A DNA stretch of 34,260 nucleotides from Fulvivirga kasyanovii (lineage in GTDB: Bacteria; Bacteroidota; Bacteroidia; Cytophagales; Cyclobacteriaceae), in assembly GCF_009711405.1 (NCBI RefSeq), contig NZ_SMLW01000653.1, positions 2,341 to 36,600 of the forward strand, read 5' to 3'. Both the position numbers and the translations under genes were made by a program. This document shows positions 21,239 to 29,259 of the stretch, piece by piece (positions within the stretch are counted from its first letter, which is position 1; each line of letters begins with the position of its first letter). The notes under the pieces are model-generated. The model saw nothing but the letters and a program-made list of their open reading frames with translations, was not told where the DNA came from and made no database searches.

Positions 21239-23597
21239 AGGAGAAGAGGAGTTTGTCGAAATGCAGATAAATAGATGGAAACCTATCAATATATTGATTA
21301 TTGAGGATTCCGAGGATGACTATGAGCTTATTAAAAGAAGGATTCGCCGCGAAGGATATAATTTAAACACCATGCGGGTAGAAACTGCCGAAGAATATGA
21401 AGCAGCCCTTGTTGATGAAGACTGGGACGTAGTGATCAGTGATAACTCTTTGCCCCAGTTCAATGCCAGATCGGCATTGGAGATCACCAGAAAAAAATAT
21501 CCTTTTTTGCCATTCATCATTGTATCTGGCACCATAGGTGAGGAGGCTGCCGTGGAAGCCATGAGGCTGGGTGCTAATGATTATTTATTAAAAAATGACC
21601 TGGCCAGGCTTACACCTGCTATAGAGCGGGAAATAAGAGATGCAAGGACTATTAAGGCAAAAAATGCCGCTGACCGCGCTTTAAAGGAGAGCCAGGAGCG
21701 CTACAGATTGCTTGCGGAGAACATACAGGACCTGGTTTGCCTGCATAGTCCGGACTCTACCTACCTATGGGTAGGGCCGTCTACAGATCGCATTTTAGGG
21801 TATCATGCCGAAGAGCTGATTGGCCTGAAACACCTGGACCTGATCCATCCTGATGACCTTAAAGATCAGGAAATCAACCTTTTTGAGCAGAAAGGGGAGA
21901 ATAATGGGAAGCCCTTTTCATACCGTATGAGGCGCAAAGACGGTGTATATATCTATCTTGAAACGATGTTACAGCATGTTTATGAGGGGGGCCAGTTGAT
22001 CAGAATTGTGAGCACATCCCGTGACATCACCGAGCAGAAGCTTGCGCACAACCTGCTTACAGAAAGCGAGGCCAAATACCAGGGAGTGATAGAATCGATT
22101 GCCGAAGGTCTTATTTTATATGATGACCGTGGGCATATCGTGACATTCAATAAAAGCGCCTCAAGAATATTAAGAACAAAAACCACAAGCGTCCGAAAAT
22201 TTGAGAAGGAGCTGACGGAAAGGTATCGTTTTTTTAAACCGACTATGGAAGTGTTTCCATTAGATAATTTACCCTCTAAAGTTACACTGCGCACGGGTAA
22301 ACCATGCTCCCAGGTTATTATGGGTGTAAAAGACCGGGGTGATTTGATCTGGTTATCGGTCAATTCAGAGCCCTTTTTGCAGCCTAATGATCGTATAGGT
22401 GTGGTTGTTTCTTTTTCTGATATTACAGAGCAAAAGGTTTATGAAGACCGTGTTACAGCCGTAGCCAGAGAACTGACAACATTGATCGATACGGCCAATG
22501 CCCCGATTTTTGGGATTGACTGGAACGGGCGAATCAACGAATGGAACCAGGTGACGGCAAAAATTACCGGCTACTCCAAAACCGAAGTGCTGGGCAAAAA
22601 GCTAATCGATGAATTTATCCTTGACGGATACAAAGTGGCAGTCACTGATTTGCTTAAAAATGCATTGAGAGGCAAAGAGGTGACAAACTACGAGTTGCCT
22701 ATCTATACCAGAACAGGCAAGGTGGTTACCATCCTCTTTAACGCTGCTCCCCGCAGAAACCTCGACTCAGAGATTATTGGTGTTATAGGTGTGGGGCAGA
22801 ATATAACAGAGCTGATTGAGTACCGCGAGAGGTTGGAAATGAAAGTCGCTGAGCGCACCAAGGAACTGAATGAGGCCTTACAAAAAGAAAAGGAGCTGGT
22901 GGCTCTCAAGTCAAAGTTCGTTTCCATGGCCTCGCACGAATTCAGGACTCCACTGTCCACAATTACCTTTGCTACCAACTTCATTAAGCGGTATAAATCC
23001 AAACTTGGATTTGATGAAATAGAACGGAAGCTGGACAAAATAGAGGAGCAGGTAGGCCATATGACGTATTTGCTGGACGATGTACTTCTCATTGGCAAAA
23101 GCGAATCCGGGAAGATCAAGCTGCACCGCGTAGTCATCAATATCAAAGATTTCTGCAAAAAAATTATAGAGGAAGTTACACACAGCACCAAGCAGAGCCA
23201 TAAGGTTTTGTTTTCTATTGTAACTGAGAAGAAAGAAATTGCCGTAGATGAAAAACTTTTGCGCAATATATTGATTAACCTTTTAACCAATGCCATTAAG
23301 TTTTCTCCGGGAAAAGATAAGGTCCTTCTGGATGTTATATGTGCACATGGGTTGCTGAATATGCAGGTAAAAGACTGGGGGATGGGTATAGAAAAAGAGG
23401 ACCAGGAAAAGATATTTGAACCGTTCCACCGTACAAATAGTGCAGGTGCTATTCAGGGCACCGGGTTAGGGCTTTCCATAGTTAAGAAAGCCGTGGAGCT
23501 ACAGCAAGGGTCAGTGGAAGTTGACAGTGAGGTAGGGAAAGGAACCAAAATAAAGATTCAGATTCCATTAGTCGATGAAAAAGATATTAGTAATTGA
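21228..23597 (+). CDS. Receiver-triple-PAS-histidine kinase hybrid
   Basis: This 789-residue cytoplasmic protein has a receiver (about 20-135) with acceptor Asp72 (VISDNSLP), then PAS1 (about 155-272), PAS2 (about 280-403) and PAS3 (about 412-532). A short coiled coil (KVAERTKELNEALQKEKE) leads to HisKA with His570 (SMASHEFRTP) and HATPase (NLLTNAIKFS, DWGMGI, GTGLGLS). The HisKA type (SHEFRTP) differs from the SHDLKGP type of the previous gene. None of the PAS domains has the LOV cysteine motif; bound ligands cannot be predicted. A second ATG at 21261 is an alternative start. It overlaps the previous gene by 11 nt and the next by 23 nt. Confidence 0.9.
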   Translation: MKIKGEEEFVEMQINRWKPINILIIEDSEDDYELIKRRIRREGYNLNTMRVETAEEYEAALVDEDWDVVISDNSLPQFNARSALEITRKKYPFLPFIIVSGTIGEEAAVEAMRLGANDYLLKNDLARLTPAIEREIRDARTIKAKNAADRALKESQERYRLLAENIQDLVCLHSPDSTYLWVGPSTDRILGYHAEELIGLKHLDLIHPDDLKDQEINLFEQKGENNGKPFSYRMRRKDGVYIYLETMLQHVYEGGQLIRIVSTSRDITEQKLAHNLLTESEAKYQGVIESIAEGLILYDDRGHIVTFNKSASRILRTKTTSVRKFEKELTERYRFFKPTMEVFPLDNLPSKVTLRTGKPCSQVIMGVKDRGDLIWLSVNSEPFLQPNDRIGVVVSFSDITEQKVYEDRVTAVARELTTLIDTANAPIFGIDWNGRINEWNQVTAKITGYSKTEVLGKKLIDEFILDGYKVAVTDLLKNALRGKEVTNYELPIYTRTGKVVTILFNAAPRRNLDSEIIGVIGVGQNITELIEYRERLEMKVAERTKELNEALQKEKELVALKSKFVSMASHEFRTPLSTITFATNFIKRYKSKLGFDEIERKLDKIEEQVGHMTYLLDDVLLIGKSESGKIKLHRVVINIKDFCKKIIEEVTHSTKQSHKVLFSIVTEKKEIAVDEKLLRNILINLLTNAIKFSPGKDKVLLDVICAHGLLNMQVKDWGMGIEKEDQEKIFEPFHRTNSAGAIQGTGLGLSIVKKAVELQQGSVEVDSEVGKGTKIKIQIPLVDEKDISN

Positions 23598-23937
23598 TGA
23601 CACGCTGCACCTTCTGGAAGAGATAAGGGATTTACTGCAAATGGAAGGATATGATGTAATAACGGCATATGATGCTTTTGATGGGATGCGCAAAATAAGT
23701 ACTACCAACCCGGACCTGATCATAACAGATCTGCTGATGCCGGAGATGAATGGCTTTGAGTTGATCACTAAGATCAGGTCAATAGACAAACATCAGCTTA
23801 CACCGATCATTGTGCTTTCTGCCCAGGCCACCAAAGAAACTGAGCAAAAGGCCAGAGAGTACAGTGCCGATGCTTACATTAGAAAACCTTGCAGTGCTGA
23901 CCAGCTTATTTCATCGATAGAAAAACTGCTTAAATAA
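23575..23937 (+). CDS. Single-domain response regulator (CheY-like)
   Basis: This 120-residue protein is a lone receiver with acidic residues Asp8/Asp9, phospho-acceptor Asp52 (IITDLLMPEMNG), Ser82 and Lys104 (YIRKPCS). There is no output domain. It starts inside the end of the preceding kinase gene (23-nt overlap), so translation is coupled, and it is the natural partner of that kinase. It may act on a downstream kinase or as a phosphate sink. Confidence 0.92.
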   Translation: MKKILVIDDTLHLLEEIRDLLQMEGYDVITAYDAFDGMRKISTTNPDLIITDLLMPEMNGFELITKIRSIDKHQLTPIIVLSAQATKETEQKAREYSADAYIRKPCSADQLISSIEKLLK

Positions 23938-23945
23938 AAATTAAA

Positions 23946-24602
23946 ATGGGACATATTCGCGTACTACTGGTAGATGACCACGCCCTGATGAGAGAAGGTG
24001 TTGCATCTATGCTTAAAAATGTAGAATTCATTGATGTTGTAGGCAAAGTGGAAAGTGGAGAGGAGGCCATAAACGCTGCGCAGGAGCTTTACCCGGATAT
24101 CATACTCATGGACATCATGATGAAGGGGATGACCGGCATAGAGGCGGCGCGCTGGATAAAAGAGCAAAACAGCAATATCAGGATCATATTATTGTCAGGG
24201 GAAGTAAACCAGGACTATATATCCTTAAGTGCAAAAGTCGGCGTCAATGGGTATTTACCCAAAGACGTAAGCAAAGAGGCACTGGTCGATGCCATAAAAA
24301 AAGTATATGCCGGCGAAAAGTACTTTAGCCCCTCGATTATGAATATTGTCTTTGAGCAGTTTTATAACCAGGAGGCAGATGAAAAGAAACCTGCTCAGAA
24401 GAGCAAAGAGCTTACCACAAGGGAATTTGAGGTACTGGAGCAGGTAGCTATGGGTAAATCAAACCAGGAAGTAGCAGATGCCTTGTTTATAAGTATAAAA
24501 ACAGTGGAAACACACAAAACAAATATACTCTCCAAACTCGGACTTAAGAATACTGCAGAACTCGTTAAGTACGCGATCAAAAACAACATCATTGAGCTTT
24601 AA
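23946..24602 (+). CDS. NarL/FixJ-type response regulator (receiver + LuxR HTH)
   Basis: This 218-residue protein has a receiver (1-125) with Asp10/Asp11, phospho-acceptor Asp56 (ILMDIMMKGMTG), and a conserved Lys (YLPKDVSKE, about 105). A linker leads to a LuxR-type helix-turn-helix (about 152-216, 'LTTREFEVLEQVAMGKSNQE' then 'ISIKTVETHKTNI'). It binds DNA as a dimer when phosphorylated. It is the only DNA-binding output in the cluster, so it is likely the end point of the phosphorelay. The TGTAA-N4-TTACA dyads upstream of 16806 are possible targets, by inference only. It starts 8 nt after the preceding receiver gene. Confidence 0.93.
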   Translation: MGHIRVLLVDDHALMREGVASMLKNVEFIDVVGKVESGEEAINAAQELYPDIILMDIMMKGMTGIEAARWIKEQNSNIRIILLSGEVNQDYISLSAKVGVNGYLPKDVSKEALVDAIKKVYAGEKYFSPSIMNIVFEQFYNQEADEKKPAQKSKELTTREFEVLEQVAMGKSNQEVADALFISIKTVETHKTNILSKLGLKNTAELVKYAIKNNIIEL

Positions 24603-24674
24603 CCTCTGAGAATGTAGAGGTTATGCGGGTTTACCCCGATAAAACCCTCGGGGGAACTCACCAGCCCCCTGAGA
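24601..24674 (+). other. Cluster of strong hairpins after the regulator gene
   Basis: AACCTCT/AGAGGTT (24601-24622) overlaps the stop codon, followed by CCCCGA/TCGGGG and then CTC-GGGGG...CCCC-GAG at about 24648-24674. There is no T-run, so this is not a classic terminator. It may be an mRNA-stability or processing element between the regulator and the outer-membrane gene. Confidence 0.4.
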
Positions 24675-24838
24675 ATTCCCCTAGCCCACGCTGACAAAAA
24701 CCTGATCGTAACCCGTATAACATTTCAAAAAGTGCCTTATCTCTGCTTTTAAGCCTAATTTCATAAGTGTACTTCTGATTTTTCCTTTTCAGGAATTCCC
24801 TCATAAAAACGGTCATGGTTATCATCAAATTTGCATAG

Positions 24839-25573
24839 ATGATTTTAGTAGCCATGACAATTTTTTGTATTTCATTTAAGCATTTTTTAAGAGCATTGGT
24901 CATTTTTTTTGTAATGGCTTTTCCATTTTTTGAGGCCAGCGCTCAATTTGAACCGGAAGAGGTGGTAGAGGAGGAGAGTAATTCCATTTTTAGTCATAGG
25001 GGTATGGAGGCGTCCTTCGGCATGAAAACTTTTGTTATAGAAAGTGACGTGCCGGAGTTGGATGCCCTCCAGGTTTATGAAGAAGGTGGAAGCGCCGCCT
25101 TTATCTTCGGTAATTCTTACAGTCGCATTGTTGCCAGAGCTGTAGGGCTTTATTATTCCAACGCTGCCACAAAGCGAACAATTGATCTGTTTGAAGTTGA
25201 GATCAATAGTAATATCTACCTGCTAAAGGCAATGCAGTTGCCTTCCCGGAAAGCAGATGCCTATGTGCTGGCGGGGCTTAACAATCAAAGCATAAAATTT
25301 TACGGACATTATATAGATGCTGCCGAGCGGGCGAAGCAAGGGAAAAGCCCGGGCAGGGAGCCATTTTTAGGCAGTATTAACACCACCAATGTTAATCTGG
25401 GCCTGGGCGTGGAGTATCGCATTCAGGCTGAGAATGACTTTGTCCATTTTTTTGTGGAGGCAAAAACCAGCCTTCAACTGGGGGAGTCTGCTAATGTCAA
25501 AAGCCTGGAAAACACCAGCATTAAAGACCCTTATGCGATCAATGTAGGAGTGAGATTCGGCCGAAGAAAATAA
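24839..25573 (+). CDS. Outer-membrane beta-barrel-type protein
   Basis: This protein has up to 244 residues; ATG at 24854 (residue 6) is an equally good start. A signal peptide with basic start (FKHFLRA), a hydrophobic core and an EASA-Q cleavage site ends near residue 35. An acidic stretch (EPEEVVEEES) follows, then alternating strand-like segments ending 'DPYAINVGVRFGRRK', typical of small outer-membrane barrels. No family is recognised. It lies after the phosphorelay genes with a 236-nt gap and 17 nt before a small kinase, so it may be a target or sensor component of the same system. Confidence 0.7.
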   Translation: MILVAMTIFCISFKHFLRALVIFFVMAFPFFEASAQFEPEEVVEEESNSIFSHRGMEASFGMKTFVIESDVPELDALQVYEEGGSAAFIFGNSYSRIVARAVGLYYSNAATKRTIDLFEVEINSNIYLLKAMQLPSRKADAYVLAGLNNQSIKFYGHYIDAAERAKQGKSPGREPFLGSINTTNVNLGLGVEYRIQAENDFVHFFVEAKTSLQLGESANVKSLENTSIKDPYAINVGVRFGRRK

Positions 25574-25590
25574 CCTAACCTATTAAAATA

Positions 25591-26322
25591 ATGAGAACCA
25601 CACTTAAAATTAAAGAGATGAATAACCTGCTCAACCAAGAGCTTTCTGAGGCAAACTCAGTACTCGATAAGTTTGTCTATAGTTGTTCTCATGACCTTAA
25701 GGGACCTTTGGCTTCCATAAAGGGGTTGATCCGCCTGGCGGAAAAATCAACCAGGGACGATATCACAGATGAATGCCTGCACCTGATCAACGAGAGTGTG
25801 GTGCGAATGGATAACTTCCTGAAATCCCTGGAGTCTTTCGTAGGCAACGCCCGGGGCCCGATCGTGAACACTACAATCTACTTTAATGAGAGCATTGCCA
25901 AAGTGCTGGATCATTACCTGGACTACGCAAGGGCAAATAAAATAAAGTTCCGCGTACGTGTGAAACAAGACCAGAAGTTTGTATCGGACCAGTTGCGTAT
26001 CACTCTTATACTGGAGCACCTCATTCAAAATGCCGTGGTTTTCCAGGATTTGAAAAAGACGGAAAAGTTTGTGGATATAGATGTGAAAGTTACTCCCAAG
26101 CATGCCACAATAGAAGTATGCGACAATGGAGAAGGCATTTCAAAAGAAAACATCAATGACATATTTCAGATGTTTTACCGGTCATCCGAGTCTTCCAAGG
26201 GTTCAGGCCTTGGTCTGTACATTGTTCAGGAGGCGGTAAGCAAACTGGGAGGTGAAGTTTCAGTAGCCTCTTCCAAAGGAGTAGGAAGCAATTTTATAGT
26301 TAAAATACCAAACAATTTATAA
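25591..26322 (+). CDS. Small histidine kinase without sensor domain
   Basis: This 243-residue protein is only a kinase core: a short coiled coil (1-25), HisKA with His34 (YSCSHDLKGPLAS), and HATPase (about 130-243; N-box EHLIQNAVVF, DNGEGI, GSGLGLYIV). There is no membrane segment, PAS or receiver. Its core resembles that of the 19775-21238 product, so the two are probably paralogs. Without a sensor it should take cues through a partner, such as one of the single receivers. It lies 17 nt after the outer-membrane gene and 12 nt before a lipoprotein gene, suggesting co-transcription. Confidence 0.9.
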   Translation: MRTTLKIKEMNNLLNQELSEANSVLDKFVYSCSHDLKGPLASIKGLIRLAEKSTRDDITDECLHLINESVVRMDNFLKSLESFVGNARGPIVNTTIYFNESIAKVLDHYLDYARANKIKFRVRVKQDQKFVSDQLRITLILEHLIQNAVVFQDLKKTEKFVDIDVKVTPKHATIEVCDNGEGISKENINDIFQMFYRSSESSKGSGLGLYIVQEAVSKLGGEVSVASSKGVGSNFIVKIPNNL

Positions 26323-26334
26323 ATACTTTTTTAG

Positions 26335-26910
26335 ATGAAAAACGCGATACCACTATTCGGGCTGTTATTATTTTTTACAGCATGCAATGTCGAGATTGAC
26401 TCCCCTTTTGCAGGTGATGATCAGAAAGTTTACATCATTAAGCAAGGCCAGCACGAGTCTAACAGAACCATTAAATCTTTTAAGGGAGACGTACTGGGCT
26501 TTAAAGCCAGCTTTGACGAGTCTGCCATTTATGAAACAAAAAGGGAGGAGAACCAGGCCGATATCAACAAGCTCATGGGCTTTTCTGATTGTAACAGTCA
26601 TCACCATGAAAATAGCGCACGCTTTGGCTGGAGATGGTATAATGACAAGCTTGAAGTACACGCCTATTGCTATGTGAATGGAGACAGAAAAATAGAATAT
26701 GTAACTACAGTTGCACTTAATGAAATGAATGATTACCAGATTAGTATCATTGATAACAAATATGTGTTTACCGTAAACGGGGCTTCCAGGGTAGAAATTA
26801 ACAAAAACCCGAATTGCTCAGGTGATGTAAACTATATGCTATTTCCATATTTTGGAGGTGATGAGCCCGCACCGCACGACATTAGTGTAGCAGTGCATAC
26901 CGATCAGTAG
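26335..26910 (+). CDS. Hypothetical lipoprotein
   Basis: This 191-residue protein has a lipoprotein signal peptide (MKNAIPLFGLLLFFTAC) with lipidated Cys17. The mature part has 'HHHENSARFGWRW' (about 88-100), 'YCYVNGDRK' and 'YQISIIDNKYVFTVNG', giving the feel of a beta-sandwich like the concanavalin/laminin-G fold; this is an impression from strand pattern only. Two Cys pairs could form disulfides in the envelope. Last gene of the plus-strand cluster; its stop overlaps the end of the convergent yraN gene by 7 nt. Confidence 0.7.
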   Translation: MKNAIPLFGLLLFFTACNVEIDSPFAGDDQKVYIIKQGQHESNRTIKSFKGDVLGFKASFDESAIYETKREENQADINKLMGFSDCNSHHHENSARFGWRWYNDKLEVHAYCYVNGDRKIEYVTTVALNEMNDYQISIIDNKYVFTVNGASRVEINKNPNCSGDVNYMLFPYFGGDEPAPHDISVAVHTDQ

Positions 26911-27251
26911 AAAGCATCTTCAAAATGCACAATTTCCTGGGTAGAGCAGTCTATGGAGATTACATCAAACCGGATATCATGACACCAATTTTTTTCATGA
27001 ACGTATTGATCAGCTCCTTCAATCACTTTTTTAATCTTGATGCCATTGACTGCATCTTCCGGATATCCAAAAGAACTATAGCTCCTGGTTTTCACTTCCA
27101 CAAAAACCAGGAGCTGTTCTTTTTTTACAATAATATCGATCTCTGACCGCTTATACCGGTAGTTTCTTTCTACTAGCTTATACCCTTTGCCCATAAGGTA
27201 CTCCGCAGCCCTCTGCTCTCCGTCTTTACCCGTTTGCGCGTTATTGTTCAT
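26904..27251 (-). CDS. YraN family (UPF0102) nuclease-like protein
   Basis: This 115-residue protein is of standard family length. The endonuclease-like core is complete: 'TGKDGEQRAAEYL' near the N-terminus, Asp39 in 'EIDIIV' and Glu52-Val-Lys54 in 'FVEVKTR', the D...ExK layout of archaeal Holliday-junction resolvase relatives. Its cellular role is not established. It is convergent with the lipoprotein gene (7-nt overlap) and divergent from lipB; a TATATTTG -7 box on the minus strand (27282-27275) lies 23 nt before the ATG. Confidence 0.92.
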   Translation of the reverse strand: MNNNAQTGKDGEQRAAEYLMGKGYKLVERNYRYKRSEIDIIVKKEQLLVFVEVKTRSYSSFGYPEDAVNGIKIKKVIEGADQYVHEKNWCHDIRFDVISIDCSTQEIVHFEDAFY

Positions 27252-27259
27252 AATTTCAT

Positions 27260-27267
27260 TACCTTTG
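27260..27267 (+). promoter_or_regulatory. -7 promoter box for lipB
   Basis: TACCTTTG, a full TAnnTTTG match, 34 nt before the GTG start of lipB. A TTTG at 27233-27236 is 23 nt upstream, at the long end of allowed spacing. Confidence 0.5.
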
Positions 27268-27301
27268 CAGAGTTCAAATATAAGCCTGTTTTAGTTCGGC
27301 A

Positions 27302-28018
27302 GTGAATTCTATAATCAATAAAAAAGTACAATTCATCGACCTGGGTACCATTGACTATAAAGAAGCCTGGGATTATCAGACAAAACTGTTTGACGATACT
27401 GTTAATTTAAAGATTAGCAACAGGAAAGTGTCTGAAGATCAACATGTAGTGACGCCTAACTACCTGATCTTTTGCGAACACCCACATGTATACACATTAG
27501 GTAAAAGTGGCTCGGAAGACCACCTGCTTATAGACAGTGATGGGCTTAAGGCCAGGCAGGCTACATATTACAGGATTAACAGAGGGGGCGATATAACTTA
27601 TCATGGTCCGGGACAGATAGTGGGGTATCCTATACTTGATCTTGATAATTTCTTTACGGATATTCATAAATACCTGAGGCTACTGGAAGAGGGTATCATC
27701 GAAACCCTGGCGGAGTACGGTATAGCTGCAGGGCGTATAGATGGCCTTACAGGCGTATGGCTGGATCATGAAGCGCAGGTGAACCCCAGAAAAATATGTG
27801 CTATGGGGGTTAAGTCCAGCAGATGGGTGACCATGCACGGATTTGCTTTTAATATAAATACAGACCTCGATTATTTTGGCAATATAGTGCCATGCGGAAT
27901 TGACGACAAAGCTGTAACTTCACTGGCAAAGGAACTGGGAAAACCAGTGGATATAGAAGAGGTAAAAACCGTCTTAAAGACGAAGTTGGCAGGACTGTTT
28001 GAAATGAGCCTGTTTTAG
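27302..28018 (+). CDS. lipB: Octanoyl-[acyl-carrier-protein]:protein N-octanoyltransferase LipB
   Basis: This 238-residue cytoplasmic enzyme moves octanoyl from ACP to the lipoyl domains of dehydrogenase complexes, the first step of lipoate synthesis. The motifs 'RGGDITYHGPGQ' (about 94-105), catalytic Lys171 (MGVKSSRW) and acyl-carrying Cys198 (IVPCGI) are all present. The start is GTG; it fits the usual N-terminal length. First gene of an operon with the 28020 and 28426 genes (gaps of 1 nt each). Confidence 0.95.
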   Translation: MNSIINKKVQFIDLGTIDYKEAWDYQTKLFDDTVNLKISNRKVSEDQHVVTPNYLIFCEHPHVYTLGKSGSEDHLLIDSDGLKARQATYYRINRGGDITYHGPGQIVGYPILDLDNFFTDIHKYLRLLEEGIIETLAEYGIAAGRIDGLTGVWLDHEAQVNPRKICAMGVKSSRWVTMHGFAFNINTDLDYFGNIVPCGIDDKAVTSLAKELGKPVDIEEVKTVLKTKLAGLFEMSLF

Positions 28019-28019
28019 A

Positions 28020-28424
28020 ATGAGAAAAGATATAAAAGTACCGGAAGTTAAAAATGTAACCCTGGCCATCACCAGGGAAGTGAATACCCATAATGAAGCG
28101 GAGTGGAATGTTCACCTTATTAACAGAAATAACCACGACATTGAAAATACGCTGGTGGCTTCTACAGGTTATGGCGAATTAAATGGTGAGCACCAGAAAA
28201 CTTCTACCTTAAGGCACTTTTTGGAAACTGTGCCTGCCAGGGGCACTGCACTTATAGAGCCAATAAATGCCGAGATCTTCCATCTCAATAATGAGTTCTG
28301 GGTGAGCTACTATATCGACGGGAAAATCTATGATAAGAAGTTCATCTTTTTACCGGACACCATCAAGGAAGAGAACCTGATTTATATTAAAGAACTGGAT
28401 ATGGAAGGAGTTCTTCATTCCTGA
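28020..28424 (+). CDS. Conserved small Bacteroidota protein of unknown function
   Basis: This 134-residue soluble protein has the style '...VNTHNEAEWNVHLIN', 'KTSTLRHFLETVPA' and 'LNNEFWVSYYIDGKIYDKKF'. I recognise this as a small family widespread in Bacteroidota that databases often call 'phenylalanyl-tRNA synthetase subunit alpha'. Nothing here supports that name: it is far too short and has no class II synthetase motif. It is predicted to be beta-rich. It lies 1 nt after lipB and 1 nt before the exonuclease gene. Confidence 0.8.
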   Translation: MRKDIKVPEVKNVTLAITREVNTHNEAEWNVHLINRNNHDIENTLVASTGYGELNGEHQKTSTLRHFLETVPARGTALIEPINAEIFHLNNEFWVSYYIDGKIYDKKFIFLPDTIKEENLIYIKELDMEGVLHS

Positions 28425-28425
28425 T

Positions 28426-29142
28426 ATGAAAGAACTTAGGGATATTCTCTTTCTGGATATTGAAACCGTAAGCTCATCCGAAACGTATGAAGGACTTAAT
28501 GAGCGCATGAAAACCTTGTGGAGCCGCAAAGCTTCATTTTTGAAGAGAGAAGAAGGCCTTACTGATGACGCATTCTATTTTCAACGAGCCGGGATCTATG
28601 CAGAATTTGGTAAAGTAGTAAGTATTGGCATCGGCCTCTTCCATATGGAGGAAGACAAACTGATATTGAGACTAAAAGCGCTGTATGATGAAGATGAGAA
28701 GGCACTCCTCGAACAGTTCAATGCCATCCTGGGTAAGATGAGGTCAGATAGCCTGAAGCTATGTGCGCATAATGGAAGAGAGTTTGATTTTCCTTATCTT
28801 AGCAGGAGGATGCTCATTAACAGTATCTCACTGCCATCGGTTCTGGATCTTTCTGGCAAAAAGCCCTGGGAGATCAACCATATTGATACCATGGACATGT
28901 GGAAATTTGGTGACTGGAAACACTACACATCCCTTGATCTTTTGGCCGCAATTTTTAATATTGAATCCAGTAAAACCGACATGAGTGGCAGCGATGTGAA
29001 TCGTGTCTATTATAAAGATCAAAACCTGGAGAAAATAGCTGATTACTGCCTTCAGGATGTGGCAGTAACAGCACAATTATATTTAAAACTTAAGAACATC
29101 ACCGCAGAACCGTTCGAGGTCACCGTCACACCAGCCAATTAA
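28426..29142 (+). CDS. DEDDy-type 3'-5' exonuclease
   Basis: This 238-residue protein has an RNase H-like exonuclease fold with Exo I 'FLDIET' (Asp11, Glu13), Exo II 'CAHNGREFDFPYL' (Asp121) and Exo III 'YCLQD' (Tyr207, Asp211), the four acidic residues plus Tyr of the DEDDy class. It resembles the stand-alone predicted PolB-like exonucleases of Bacteroidota. It should remove nucleotides from the 3' end of DNA or RNA with two metal ions; which nucleic acid is unknown. Last gene of the lipB operon. Confidence 0.9.
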   Translation: MKELRDILFLDIETVSSSETYEGLNERMKTLWSRKASFLKREEGLTDDAFYFQRAGIYAEFGKVVSIGIGLFHMEEDKLILRLKALYDEDEKALLEQFNAILGKMRSDSLKLCAHNGREFDFPYLSRRMLINSISLPSVLDLSGKKPWEINHIDTMDMWKFGDWKHYTSLDLLAAIFNIESSKTDMSGSDVNRVYYKDQNLEKIADYCLQDVAVTAQLYLKLKNITAEPFEVTVTPAN

Positions 29143-29259
29143 CCTTAGAGGTTAACTAATAGTCCCCGGACTTGTTTTAATTTTAAACATTTAGTAATAC
29201 TGGGGCGTAATAAGCAATAATATTAATCGCATATTTTTAGATGCATGACACAATAATTT

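Noticed and set aside
21228-23597. LOV blue-light domain in the triple-PAS kinase ('NAPIFGID...NEWN')
   Set aside because: The flavin-binding cysteine motif of LOV domains is missing; it is an ordinary PAS domain.
24658-24903. Minus-strand 81-codon ORF antisense to the signal peptide of the 24839 gene
   Set aside because: It runs through GC-rich hairpins, has no family likeness, and its 5' end lies over a convincing signal peptide on the other strand.
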